A stretch of DNA of 64,000 bases from Myxococcales bacterium (lineage in GTDB: Bacteria; Myxococcota_A; Polyangia; Polyangiales; Ga0077539): NCBI GenBank assembly GCA_016792845.1, contig JAEUKH010000042.1, positions 62,001 to 126,000 on the forward strand. Reading direction: 5' to 3'. The notes below the pieces were generated by a model. That model was not told the origin of the DNA, searched no databases, and saw only the letters and a program-made list of their open reading frames with translations. Shown here piece by piece: positions 53,767 to 61,876 of the stretch. The stretch's first letter is position 1, and each line of letters opens with the position of its first letter. Made by a program: the position numbers and the translations under genes.

Positions 53767-53795
53767 TTGTGGTCGAGTAGAGACGGTGCTAGCGT
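53767..53795 (+). promoter_or_regulatory. Candidate promoter of the RRM gene
   Basis: TTGTGG, 17 bases, TAGCGT. Spacing is ideal and the first three bases of each element match; such GC-shifted -10s are common in GC-rich genomes. It would give a leader of about 215 bases to ATG 54018. Confidence 0.35.
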
Positions 53796-54017
53796 CCGAT
53801 CGCCCATTCTGCTCGGGTTGATCGGTGATCGTTCGGGGAGTTTGTGTGGTCTAGGCCACATGGTAGGTCGCCATGGTGGGTGCCGTTTCGCCGACGCACC
53901 CTGTGACAGACGACGGTGATGTGACCGTCGTGCGGTGACGCGGCCGATGGGTGTAGTGCGTTCGCGGCGGTTTGAAGGGTGCTTCCACGGTGGTGGGGCA
54001 CGAGATTGAGGCAGGCG
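53796..54017 (+). promoter_or_regulatory. Long structured 5' leader of the RRM gene
   Basis: This 220-base stretch has no open frame I can support but contains a perfect hairpin, ACGACGGT-GATGTG-ACCGTCGT (53910-53931), and a shorter one (TGTGG-TCTAGG-CCACA, about 53846). Composition is less GC-rich than the genes around it. Genes for small RRM or cold-shock proteins often carry long structured leaders that control translation with temperature; here that is an inference from structure and length. Confidence 0.45.
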
Positions 54018-54413
54018 ATGGGTTCGAGGATCTATGTGGGCAACCTTCCGTTCAGCGCAGACGAAGCTCAAGTTCGTCAGCTTTTTGAGCAGGGTGGGCG
54101 TGGCGTGAAGGAAGTGCACATCGTCGAAGAGCGCGAAACGGGCCGTCCCCGTGGCTTCGCGTTCGTCGAGATGGTCACTGACGGTGAAGCCCAGGACGCC
54201 ATCCAGCAGCTCAACGGCTACAACTACGGCGGCCGCACCCTCACGGTGAACGAGGCGCGCGCCCGTGAGCCCCGCGGCGGTGGCGGCGGCGGCGGTGGTG
54301 GCTTCGGCGGCGGTGGTGGCGGCGGCGGCGGTGGCCGTGGCGGCGACCGCGGCGGCTTCGGCGGCGGCGGTGGCCGTGGTGGCGACCGTGGCGGCCGTGG
54401 TGGTCGTTACTGA
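54018..54413 (+). CDS. RNA-binding protein: single RRM with Gly/Arg-rich tail
   Basis: A 131-residue protein. Residues 3-80 are one RNA-recognition motif with RNP2 (IYVGNL) and RNP1 (RGFAFVEM), followed by a tail of Gly runs and RGG/RGGDRGG repeats. Single-RRM glycine-rich proteins are known in cyanobacteria and myxobacteria, where they bind RNA and often respond to cold. GAGG six bases before ATG 54018 supports the start. It is monocistronic, with its own leader and terminator. Codons in the tail are all GGC/GGT, making a strong purine-skewed repeat. Confidence 0.94.
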   Translation: MGSRIYVGNLPFSADEAQVRQLFEQGGRGVKEVHIVEERETGRPRGFAFVEMVTDGEAQDAIQQLNGYNYGGRTLTVNEARAREPRGGGGGGGGGFGGGGGGGGGGRGGDRGGFGGGGGRGGDRGGRGGRY

Positions 54414-54451
54414 GCCACGTTGAGGGGTCGTTCGCGGCCCCTTGAAGAAGA

Positions 54452-54496
54452 CCCCTTCAGAGCCTCCCGATCGGAGGGCCCTGAGGGGGTTTTTGT
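54452..54496 (+). terminator. Rho-independent terminator of the RRM gene
   Basis: CCCCTTCAGAGCCTCC pairs with GGAGGGCCCTGAGGGG around a CGATC loop with one or two bulges, then TTTTTGTTT. It lies 38 bases after the stop codon. This is the clearest intrinsic terminator in the window. Confidence 0.9.
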
Positions 54497-54505
54497 TTGG
54501 GCCGC

Positions 54506-55477
54506 TCAGCCCCGCGCGGGGTCGTGTCGCGGCGTTGACAAGAGGCTCGCCGCGAAGAGCACGAAGGCCACCCAGAGGGCGTCGGCGAGGGCCAGATGCA
54601 AGAGCTGGATGGCGACCGGCGCGAGGAGCGCGACGTTGACGAAGCCGAGCACCACCTGGCCGAGCACCAGGGCGGTGAGGGCGCCCGCGAGCCGCCAGTG
54701 GGGCGCCGAGCGGCGCAACGAGGCCAGCGCCCAGGCCGTGGCGATCACGTAGAGCCCTGTGACCATCGCCGCGAGGGGGTGCACCACGCGGAGTTGAAGA
54801 AACGCGTGAGCCGTGGGGCTAAAGTCTTGGGCGATGCCCTGGGCAAGGCTCGTCGCCGGGAAGAGCGTGTCGCCCAGGGCCGTGATGCCGCCTGCCACGG
54901 TGACGAAGAGCAGGCCTGCGGCGCCCAGGCCGAGCGCGCCGGCGACCACGGGCGCGCGTCTCGGGCGCACCGGGCCACCCCCGTAGGCCCACCAGACGTT
55001 CAGCGTGAGCGCGGCCAGGAGGAGGAAGGTGTTCGAGAGGTGCAGCGCGAGGTACCAGGCCCGCGCGATCGACTGGTTTTGTGCGACCAGGCGCAAGAGC
55101 ACCAGGCCCGCGCCGAGCAGCGATTCGGTGACGAGAAAGAAGGCCGAGAGCGCGGCCCCGCGACGGGCCAGATGCCCCTTCGGAAAGGCCCGAAACGCCC
55201 ACACCGCCAACGCCACCACGAGCACGAGGTCGACCCCCGAGGTAGCCCGGTGCGCGAACTCGATCAAGGTCTGCACCGTCGGCGCGCGGGGGACCACCTG
55301 CCCGTTGCAGGTGGGCCAATGGTCGCCGCACCCTGCCCCCGAGCCCGTGGCGCGCACGAAGGCGCCCCAGACGATCACCGCGACGTTGTAGACGAGCACC
55401 CCGAGCGAGTAGCGCGCGAAGGCGCTTGACGACCGATTCACCGCGCGAGCGATGGGCCTCGATGACAGCGCCGTCAA
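54506..55477 (-). CDS. ctaA: Heme A synthase (COX15/CtaA family)
   Basis: A 323-residue integral membrane protein with eight helices. It converts heme O to heme A for cytochrome aa3-type oxidases. Diagnostic segments are FVRATGSGAGCGDHWPTCNG in the first outer loop (paired Cys), FAHRATSGVDLVLV with a haem His, and later LHLSNTF and RVVHPLAAMVTGL with further His ligands. The start is TTG 55477; GTG 55441 would also keep the first helix. No ctaB is nearby in the window. Its 3' end is just beyond the RRM terminator, which could serve both strands. Confidence 0.93.
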   Translation of the reverse strand: MTALSSRPIARAVNRSSSAFARYSLGVLVYNVAVIVWGAFVRATGSGAGCGDHWPTCNGQVVPRAPTVQTLIEFAHRATSGVDLVLVVALAVWAFRAFPKGHLARRGAALSAFFLVTESLLGAGLVLLRLVAQNQSIARAWYLALHLSNTFLLLAALTLNVWWAYGGGPVRPRRAPVVAGALGLGAAGLLFVTVAGGITALGDTLFPATSLAQGIAQDFSPTAHAFLQLRVVHPLAAMVTGLYVIATAWALASLRRSAPHWRLAGALTALVLGQVVLGFVNVALLAPVAIQLLHLALADALWVAFVLFAASLLSTPRHDPARG

Positions 55478-55586
55478 GGGTCAACTGCGGGCGCTCGGTG
55501 ACGATCGGAGGGGGCCCTGCATTGGAGCGCGCGGGCGGGCGCGAAGCAGTGCTACAAGGGAGGGCGAGAGCAGGGAGAGAGCACCC

Positions 55587-56996
55587 GTGGCTGACGAACT
55601 TCCGAAGGGGCGAATTGCGCGCGGGCTGGCGCTGGTCAAACTCGCGGCGCGTGAGCTCCCGACGGTGGCCAATCGCGTGATGCGCGACAATGCCCCGCCC
55701 CTCGACGCGCTGCTCGTGAAAGAGTCGGCCGAGCGCGCCGTCAAGGTGTTGGGCGACCTGCGCGGCCTCGCCATGAAGATCGGTCAGACGGCGTCGTACG
55801 TCGACGGTTTGCTGCCCCCCGAGGCCACCGAGGTCTACCAGAAGACCCTCTCGAAGCTTCAGTCACAGGCGCCGACGGTCTCGTTTGAAGAGATCCGCAC
55901 CGAGATCGAGCGCGGGCTCGGGCGGCCGCTCGCCGAGGCCTTTGTGCGCTTCGACGAGACGCCCGTCGCGGCGGCCAGCATCGGGCAGGTGCATCGCGCC
56001 GCCATCGCCGACCCCGACCGCCCCGCGGGGCCGCCCCTCGAAGTCGCCGTGAAGGTGCAGTACCCGTCGATCGCGCAGGCGCTCCACAGCGACTTGAAGA
56101 ACCTTGAGTCGCTGCGGCCGATGCTCGCGGTGCTGGCCCCCGGGGCTGACACTCGGGGCGGGCTCGAAGAGGTCGTCAAGCACATCGCCGCCGAGCTCGA
56201 TTACACCGAAGAGGCGCGCAACCAAGACCTCTTTCGCGGCTTGATTGAGAACATCCCGGGCATGATGGTGCCGCGGGTTTATCACTCGCACACCGCGAAG
56301 AACGTGCTCACGATGGAGTTCATCGAGGGGCGCACGGTGCGCGCGGTGGCCGAACAAGAGGGCGAGGCCTTTCGCAACAAAGTGGGCGAGGCCATCTTTC
56401 GGTTTACCCTCGGTCTGGCCTTCGGGCGCGGCGTTTTTAACACCGACCCGCACCCGGGCAACTACCTCGTGCGCGACGACGCCACCGTGGCGTTTCTCGA
56501 TTTTGGCAGCGTGAAGGTGATGCCTCGGGCGCTCCACGCGCAGTGGCGAACGCTGGCGACGCACCTCGTCGAGGGGCAGCACGAGGCCTGGCGCGCGCTG
56601 TCGTCGCAGCTCCTCGGGATGGAGCACATGGACCCGCAGGTGCGGAAGCTCCATCAAGACCAGATGCTCCAGACCGCGGCGATGCTCTCACGCGATGCGG
56701 CGGTCTGTATCGACCGTGAGATGCTGCGCGACGCCGTGCGGGGCGGCATTCACAACGCCAAAGAGATCATCAAAGTGGCAGGGTGGGCGCCGTCACGGAG
56801 CAAGACCATGAACATCCCCCCTGACTTCGTGATGGTGGGTCGCATGCAGCTCGGTCTCTTCGCCGTGCTCGCGACGCTGCGCCCGACCAACAATTGGAAT
56901 CAGATCTTGCGCGACATGCTCACCCGCGGCCTCGTGCCCGACGCGGCGCTGGCCGCCAAGCAAGACACCGTCGAGCCTTCACCCGGCGAAGGATGA
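55587..56996 (+). CDS. AarF/UbiB (ABC1) family kinase-like protein
   Basis: A 469-residue member of the ABC1/UbiB atypical-kinase family that supports quinone biosynthesis and lipid homeostasis at membranes. It has the family KxGQ motif (AMKIGQTASYVDGLLPPE), the Ala-rich nucleotide loop PVAAASIGQVHRA (in place of a Gly loop), EVAVKVQYPSI with the ATP Lys, ELDYTEEARNQ, TDPHPGNYLVRD (catalytic Asp and Asn) and FLDFGSV (DFG). Start GTG 55587 has GGGAG upstream. It is divergent from ctaA, which fits a respiratory theme. The 3' end overlaps the next convergent gene by 18 bases. Confidence 0.9.
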   Translation: MADELPKGRIARGLALVKLAARELPTVANRVMRDNAPPLDALLVKESAERAVKVLGDLRGLAMKIGQTASYVDGLLPPEATEVYQKTLSKLQSQAPTVSFEEIRTEIERGLGRPLAEAFVRFDETPVAAASIGQVHRAAIADPDRPAGPPLEVAVKVQYPSIAQALHSDLKNLESLRPMLAVLAPGADTRGGLEEVVKHIAAELDYTEEARNQDLFRGLIENIPGMMVPRVYHSHTAKNVLTMEFIEGRTVRAVAEQEGEAFRNKVGEAIFRFTLGLAFGRGVFNTDPHPGNYLVRDDATVAFLDFGSVKVMPRALHAQWRTLATHLVEGQHEAWRALSSQLLGMEHMDPQVRKLHQDQMLQTAAMLSRDAAVCIDREMLRDAVRGGIHNAKEIIKVAGWAPSRSKTMNIPPDFVMVGRMQLGLFAVLATLRPTNNWNQILRDMLTRGLVPDAALAAKQDTVEPSPGEG

Positions 56997-57263
56997 CATC
57001 CCGAGGGTGTCGGCCATCTCTGCGAGGAGCGTGGTGCAGCGCTTGACCGCGGCGTTGTGACGGTCGGTCTCGGCCACCATGCTCGCCTCGTCGCCGGGCC
57101 AATCGACCTGCACCGAGGCCATGGTCTCGAAGCGCAGCGAGCGATGCTTGATCACGTCTTTCGCGAGTGTTTTCACAGCGCTACGGAAGGTCTCGGGGTC
57201 GCTCGGCGGGGTCGACAAGAGCGTCACCCAGCGGGCGGTGAGGGTTTTGAGGGCGTCGTCCAT
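56979..57263 (-). CDS. Hypothetical small helical protein
   Basis: A 94-residue protein, mostly helical, from ATG 57263 (MDDALKTLTARWVT); the frame is open to 57302. It is charged, with no membrane segment or recognisable motif. It is convergent with the AarF/UbiB gene. Coding evidence is frame openness and composition only. Confidence 0.55.
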   Translation of the reverse strand: MDDALKTLTARWVTLLSTPPSDPETFRSAVKTLAKDVIKHRSLRFETMASVQVDWPGDEASMVAETDRHNAAVKRCTTLLAEMADTLGMSSFAG

Positions 57264-57331
57264 GGTGGGTGATTGTTGCAAGATCGTGGGGGCTTCACAC
57301 AAGCCCTGATCGTTGCGGTAGCATCGCGGGC

Positions 57332-58624
57332 ATGCACCATCGCTTGAGGTATCTTGCAGGTTTGGCGCTGTGTATGACAGCCCTCACCGCGTGCGGCGAC
57401 AGCAGCACCGTGGTCGAGCCTGACGGCGGCGCGCTCGTCAAAGACTCGGGCGCTTCGGCCGACGCGAGCGCCGAAGACGCGGGCACCGTCATCGAAGACG
57501 CGGGCACAAGCGTCGACAGCGGCGGCGCCGAAGACACCGGCACAGGCGTCGACAGCGGGAGCGTCGACGACACCGGCAACACCGTCGACCTCGGCCAGGG
57601 GCCCGACGACACCGGCGCGAGCGTTGACCAAGGCGTCTCGGGCGACACCGGCGCGGCGCCCGACACGGGCCAACCCGCGGATGTCCAGACCGCTGTCGAC
57701 GCGGGCTTCGACGCGGGCTTCGATGCGGGCTTCGATGCGGGCTTCGATGTGGGCTTTGACACGGGTTTCGACACCGGGGCGCCGCGCGACACGGGCAACG
57801 ACGTGGGCCGCGTCGACGCAGGCAACTGTGGCAACCCCGGGCAGATGTGCTGCCGCTCGACGACGCCCTGTCTGGCCGGCGCTGAGTGCGTGGGCGGCAT
57901 TCTGAGCGGGCGCTGCGAGGCGTGCGGCGGCCCCGGGCAGCGGTGCTGCGCCAACAGCACGACGCCCTGCGCGACGGGCACCACCTGCGGGAGCAACAAC
58001 ACCTGTCAGCCGTGCGGGGCTCCGGGGCAGACGTGCTGCAACCGCACCACCTGTGCGGCGGGGGCTGCGTGCACCAACAGCGTGTGTGTGGCCTGCGGCG
58101 GCGCGGGGCAGGCGTGCTGTGCGAACCAGGCGTGCGGCGCGATGCTGCGCTGTTCGACCTCGAACGTGTGTCAACAGTGCGGCGGCGCCGGGCAGGTCTG
58201 CTGCGCGGGCGCGACCGCGTGCGGCACGGGCCTGTCGTGTCGGTCGAACCTGTGTGTCATTCCGACCTGCGGCGCGTCGGGGCAGAGCTGCTGCAACGGC
58301 ACGACTTGCGAGAGCCCGACGCTGGTCTGCAACGCCAGCCGGGTGTGCGCGGTGTGCGGCGCGAGCGGCCAGGCGTGTTGCGCCAATCAGGCCTGCAACG
58401 TGGGCCTCGCGTGTCAGACCGCCTCGACCGGCGCGCAGTGCACGGCCTGCGGCGCGAGCAACCAGCCGTGCTGCGCGGGGCAGACTTGCAACGTGGGCCT
58501 GAGCTGCAACCGCAGCAACGTGTGCGCCACCGGGGGCGTGTCGTGCGGTCAGCTGAATCAGCCGTGCTGCAACGGCACCGCCTGCCTCGTGGGGCGCTGC
58601 CTGCTCGGCCTCTGTCGCGGCTGA
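57332..58624 (+). CDS. Stalked Cys-rich lipoprotein with CG-x3-Q-x-CC modules (copy 3)
   Basis: A 430-residue lipoprotein: signal LALCMTALTACGD, then an acidic stalk (to about 165) of Asp-Thr-Gly, Asp-Ser-Gly and Asp-Ala-Gly units that ends in six FDAGFDAG-type repeats. Nine Cys-rich modules with CG-x3-Q-x-CC follow (CGGAGQACC, CGASGQSCC, CGASNQPCC and others). It is a longer paralogue of the 29915 and 31200 genes, 26 kb away. Same inferred role: extracellular, disulphide-rich, surface-anchored. The stalk repeats are 12-bp units at about 57703-57780. Confidence 0.82.
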   Translation: MHHRLRYLAGLALCMTALTACGDSSTVVEPDGGALVKDSGASADASAEDAGTVIEDAGTSVDSGGAEDTGTGVDSGSVDDTGNTVDLGQGPDDTGASVDQGVSGDTGAAPDTGQPADVQTAVDAGFDAGFDAGFDAGFDVGFDTGFDTGAPRDTGNDVGRVDAGNCGNPGQMCCRSTTPCLAGAECVGGILSGRCEACGGPGQRCCANSTTPCATGTTCGSNNTCQPCGAPGQTCCNRTTCAAGAACTNSVCVACGGAGQACCANQACGAMLRCSTSNVCQQCGGAGQVCCAGATACGTGLSCRSNLCVIPTCGASGQSCCNGTTCESPTLVCNASRVCAVCGASGQACCANQACNVGLACQTASTGAQCTACGASNQPCCAGQTCNVGLSCNRSNVCATGGVSCGQLNQPCCNGTACLVGRCLLGLCRG

Positions 58625-58628
58625 GCCC

Positions 58629-59081
58629 TCAGCCGATGCGACGACCGTAGAAGTCGCGAATCACCTTTACCCGCCGCGTTTCATAATCAAGTTGGCGACA
58701 CTCACGGGCCATCAACCCGGCTGAGAGGTCGTCGGCTTTGTCTGCAAAGAAGAGCGAGGCCACGTTCGGGTGGGCATACGTCACAAGGTACACGCACTCA
58801 TCGGGGAACCACGACCCGAGGCGCCCCGGCGCGAAGTCTGCGCCCTCGGTGCCCACCACGACGCCCCCGAGCGTGTCGAGGGCCCGCATCGCCGCGGCGA
58901 CCAGCGCGCCGGGCTCAGCCTCAAGGCCCAGGCCCTCTCTGGGGAAGGTGAAGAACACCGTGTCGTGCTCAAAGAGCACCCAAGCGACCGCCGGCGGAGG
59001 CGGCGCGCCGGTGTCGGGGTTCGGGTGCGTAAAGAGGTGTTCGAGCGCCGCGTCGGCGCGTGAGCGAGCGAGGTGTGTCAT
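58629..59081 (-). CDS. Hypothetical protein
   Basis: A 150-residue soluble protein with alternating strands and helices (VAWVLFEHDTVFFTFPREG, VYLVTYAHPNVASLFFADK), no signal peptide and no family I recognise. Its stop lies four bases from the convergent Cys-rich lipoprotein stop. It is in the same orientation as the channel operon, 50 bases downstream of it, so it could be its last gene. Confidence 0.6.
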   Translation of the reverse strand: MTHLARSRADAALEHLFTHPNPDTGAPPPPAVAWVLFEHDTVFFTFPREGLGLEAEPGALVAAAMRALDTLGGVVVGTEGADFAPGRLGSWFPDECVYLVTYAHPNVASLFFADKADDLSAGLMARECRQLDYETRRVKVIRDFYGRRIG

Positions 59082-59131
59082 CGCGGGATTGGGCCCTTAC
59101 CCGACGCCCCACGCGCTCACAAGGCGTCTCG

Positions 59132-60268
59132 CTACCGCGCCGCGAAGATCAGCCCCGCGGTGCCGCCGAAGAAGATCAGCGCCGACACGATCGCGGTGAT
59201 GCGATCGACCAGCGCCGCGCGCGCCTCGTCGCCGCCGTCTGCGATGCGTACCGCGATGACGCTCTCGACGGTGGCCACAAAGATCACGAGATAACAGAGG
59301 TTGTAGACGTGATCGAGGAGCACCAGGTACCCCGTCTTGGGCAGGTCGCCCGCGGCGGTGAGCTGCAACGCCACCGCCGAGATGAGGCTCGTGATGCCGA
59401 GCCCGAGGCGCCCTTCGAAATACCGAGAGGGGATCATGAAGACCACCAGGGTGATCAACATCACGATCGCGATGGGCAAGAGCGTCGTCGCGAGGTAGCC
59501 CACCACCGGGCGCTTGAGGTGAATCGAGTACGAGAAGCGCGAGTAGCGGTCGGCGCCGACGGGCCGTCGCGGGTCGCCGAAATTGGTCGGATACACCGTC
59601 TCGCTGGTGGTGGCGCTCACGTGATCGAGGAGCCACCCGGGGATCTCAAGCTGCGGGTCGACCGCGGTGGTGCCGGGGTCGGGCACGTACACCATGTCGC
59701 CCGTGGTCTGGTCGCCGTCTTCGATGGCGATGGTCAGCGTTTGCGTGTCAAAGGGGTAAGCCCTCACATCGAAGGGCTTACCGAAGCGCGCTTGCACGTG
59801 AAAGACCTGATAGTACCACCCGTCGCCCAATGACTCAGCCCGGGGGTTGTTGTTGTCATCGGTGTAGATGGGTTGGCGGAGGACGTCCCAGCCCTCATAG
59901 AGGTTCATGAATTCGTAGCTGCGGGTAGGGTCGATGTCGTTGCCGTGCCATCGAAACCACAGCCAGAAGTCGATCAGGTACGCGTTGCTTGAGAGGTCGA
60001 GCTGCGGCACGTTGAAGGCGTACGCGCCGACGTACACCCGACGCGGGCCGCCCGTGTTGGGGCCGTGGCCGAGCGGGTCGACCGATTGCACCCCCATGCG
60101 CGGGTTGATCGCGTGCGGCTGGACCGTGCGTCGGGTGGCCTCGTCGGCCCGGGTCCGAAGCGTCGCGCGGCGCCCCAAGAGCGAGGCCACGACGATGAAG
60201 AGGCTCACCACCACGGCGACCCAGAGGGGCCGCACCCGGGCCCTGCGCGAGGCTTCGTCGGCGCTCAT
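59132..60268 (-). CDS. Pentameric ligand-gated ion channel homologue (Cys-loop superfamily)
   Basis: A 378-residue membrane protein. An N-terminal hydrophobic segment (about 15-32) precedes a ~200-residue beta-sandwich extracellular domain with family features VYVGAYAFNVPQLDLSSNAY, FWLWFRW and the central loop FDVRAYPFDTQTLTIAI. The Pro-Phe-Asp is conserved but both loop Cys are absent, as in prokaryotic channels such as GLIC and ELIC. Four C-terminal helices follow, including pore-helix-like LGLGITSLISAVALQLT. It overlaps the preceding membrane-protein gene as ATGA. Ligand unknown; probably a cation or anion channel responding to a small molecule. Confidence 0.85.
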   Translation of the reverse strand: MSADEASRRARVRPLWVAVVVSLFIVVASLLGRRATLRTRADEATRRTVQPHAINPRMGVQSVDPLGHGPNTGGPRRVYVGAYAFNVPQLDLSSNAYLIDFWLWFRWHGNDIDPTRSYEFMNLYEGWDVLRQPIYTDDNNNPRAESLGDGWYYQVFHVQARFGKPFDVRAYPFDTQTLTIAIEDGDQTTGDMVYVPDPGTTAVDPQLEIPGWLLDHVSATTSETVYPTNFGDPRRPVGADRYSRFSYSIHLKRPVVGYLATTLLPIAIVMLITLVVFMIPSRYFEGRLGLGITSLISAVALQLTAAGDLPKTGYLVLLDHVYNLCYLVIFVATVESVIAVRIADGGDEARAALVDRITAIVSALIFFGGTAGLIFAAR

Positions 60269-61803
60269 TGCGGGGTCGCTCCGGCGGCGACGCCCAGCAC
60301 GCAGTTGGCCCACGGGAGCGTGTCGTTCGAGCGCCCATAGGCCGTCTCGACGACCAGGAGATAGCCCGCACCGCGCAGGGTCGCGCTCGGCCGGCTCGGG
60401 GCCTGCAACTCGACGATCATAAACTCCAGGGGCTCTCGGGCGCCGCGGGCCCGCACCACCGAGCTGCCGTACTGATTGATCGAGACGACCTGCATCGACG
60501 CGGCCTCGACGGCGTCGCGGAGCCGACTCGGAGTAAGGATGACGCCGTACCCGCCGAGGGCGGTCGAGAGGCGCGTGGCGAGGGTCTCGCGGGTCGCCGG
60601 AGTGCCGCCGCGTACGGCCACGACGAGCGCGCGGCTCTCGACGACCTTGAGGCTGTCGTCTCCGAGGCTGAGGTACGAGAGCTCGCCGCGTGACTGGCCG
60701 TCGCTGCGCACCGCCATGGCGCTCAGCCTGAAGCCCGTTGGGCCCGCAGGCGGCCGCGGCGTGACCTCGAAGCCGACCCCTTCGAGGCGCTGACGGATGG
60801 TCTCTTGGTTAAGCGCTTCGGTGAGGGCGGGCGGCGTCGCGAAGGTGGGCGCTGCGTGGAGTCCGCGCACCGACCCGTGAAACCGTTGGGCCTCATCGAT
60901 CGCGCGCAGCTCTTGGCCGATGCGCTCGCGCCGCGCGGCGACCACCTCTTGCTGCCCTGCGAGGTAGACCTTCATGCCCGCCACCGCGGCGAACATGCAG
61001 ACCGCGAGGGCGCCGGCGAGCTTCGGCCCGACGGGGGCCTTCACCGCGAAGAGCGCGGGCACGCAGCACGGCCAGCGCCCCACCATGGCGGCCCGGTAGA
61101 GGAGCGCGGCCCCGAGCGGCACAAAGAGGGTGAGGATCGTAACGAAGTGATTGTTGATTCGTTCAATACTGTGAGACCCCTGAAACGCAGCGTAGACGCA
61201 GATGCCCACCGCGAGGGCGAAGGCCGCGGCCCCCGAGGCGGTGAGCGTCAGCGCCGTGCGCACACGATACTCCCAGTAATTCTTGAGCATCGCGAGGTCG
61301 AGGGGGCGCCCGATCGCGGCTTGCAGCAAGTACATCGACGCGTAGGCGGCCTCGGCGTCGAAGGTCTCAAAATGGTCGCTCGTGCCGTTCACGAGGAGGC
61401 CGACGTACTTCGTATTGCGGGCGCGGCTCACCTCACGCCCGGCGCGCTTGTAGATGGTCGTGGTGACCTGGTGCTTCACTTCGAGCGTGAGCTCATCGAA
61501 GCCGTAGCTGCGCCCGAAGCTCAGCCAGCGGTACCCGCGGGCGATCTTCACGGTGCGCGTGTGCGGGTCGACCTTGACCCAGCGGCGTGCGAAGCGACCG
61601 ATGAAGATCAAGAACAAGCCGAGCGGCGCGAACTGCTCTTCGGTGCCGATGAGGGCCGCGACGATGACGCCGAAGCCCACGAGTTCGAGCACGAGCTGTG
61701 CGATGTAACCGCTCCCCCACTCGATGGTGTCGGGGCCGACCTGCGCGTGCGGCGGGGTGTTGAAGGCTTGCCCGTGAGGCGGCTGTGGGTACGCACCGTT
61801 CAT
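60265..61803 (-). CDS. Large hypothetical membrane protein, paralogue A (channel operon)
   Basis: A 512-residue protein: a Pro/Gln-rich start, a helix pair (about 33-70), a beta-rich cytoplasmic domain (about 72-170, VKVDPHTRTVKIARGYRW), three further helices (about 185-285), then a ~220-residue soluble C-terminal domain. The layout matches the next gene upstream, so the two are probably paralogues, though sequence identity is low. It overlaps the channel gene by four bases, implying co-translation. No family recognised. Confidence 0.72.
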   Translation of the reverse strand: MNGAYPQPPHGQAFNTPPHAQVGPDTIEWGSGYIAQLVLELVGFGVIVAALIGTEEQFAPLGLFLIFIGRFARRWVKVDPHTRTVKIARGYRWLSFGRSYGFDELTLEVKHQVTTTIYKRAGREVSRARNTKYVGLLVNGTSDHFETFDAEAAYASMYLLQAAIGRPLDLAMLKNYWEYRVRTALTLTASGAAAFALAVGICVYAAFQGSHSIERINNHFVTILTLFVPLGAALLYRAAMVGRWPCCVPALFAVKAPVGPKLAGALAVCMFAAVAGMKVYLAGQQEVVAARRERIGQELRAIDEAQRFHGSVRGLHAAPTFATPPALTEALNQETIRQRLEGVGFEVTPRPPAGPTGFRLSAMAVRSDGQSRGELSYLSLGDDSLKVVESRALVVAVRGGTPATRETLATRLSTALGGYGVILTPSRLRDAVEAASMQVVSINQYGSSVVRARGAREPLEFMIVELQAPSRPSATLRGAGYLLVVETAYGRSNDTLPWANCVLGVAAGATPQ

Positions 61804-61848
61804 GCTTCGACGGTACGCTCAGGGGTGCGAGGCCCGGGCCTCAAGCGC

Positions 61849-61866
61849 CCTCAATTGAGGCTCAAA
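61849..61866 (-). repeat. Inverted repeat copy A (TTTGAG-S-CTCAATTGAG core)
   Basis: CCTCAATTGAGG is a perfect 12-bp palindrome, here followed by CTCAAA. It lies between the two paralogous membrane-protein genes. A near-copy in inverted orientation is at 63424-63441 (16 of 18 bases). Confidence 0.7.
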
Positions 61867-61876
61867 CCGAGGGTTG

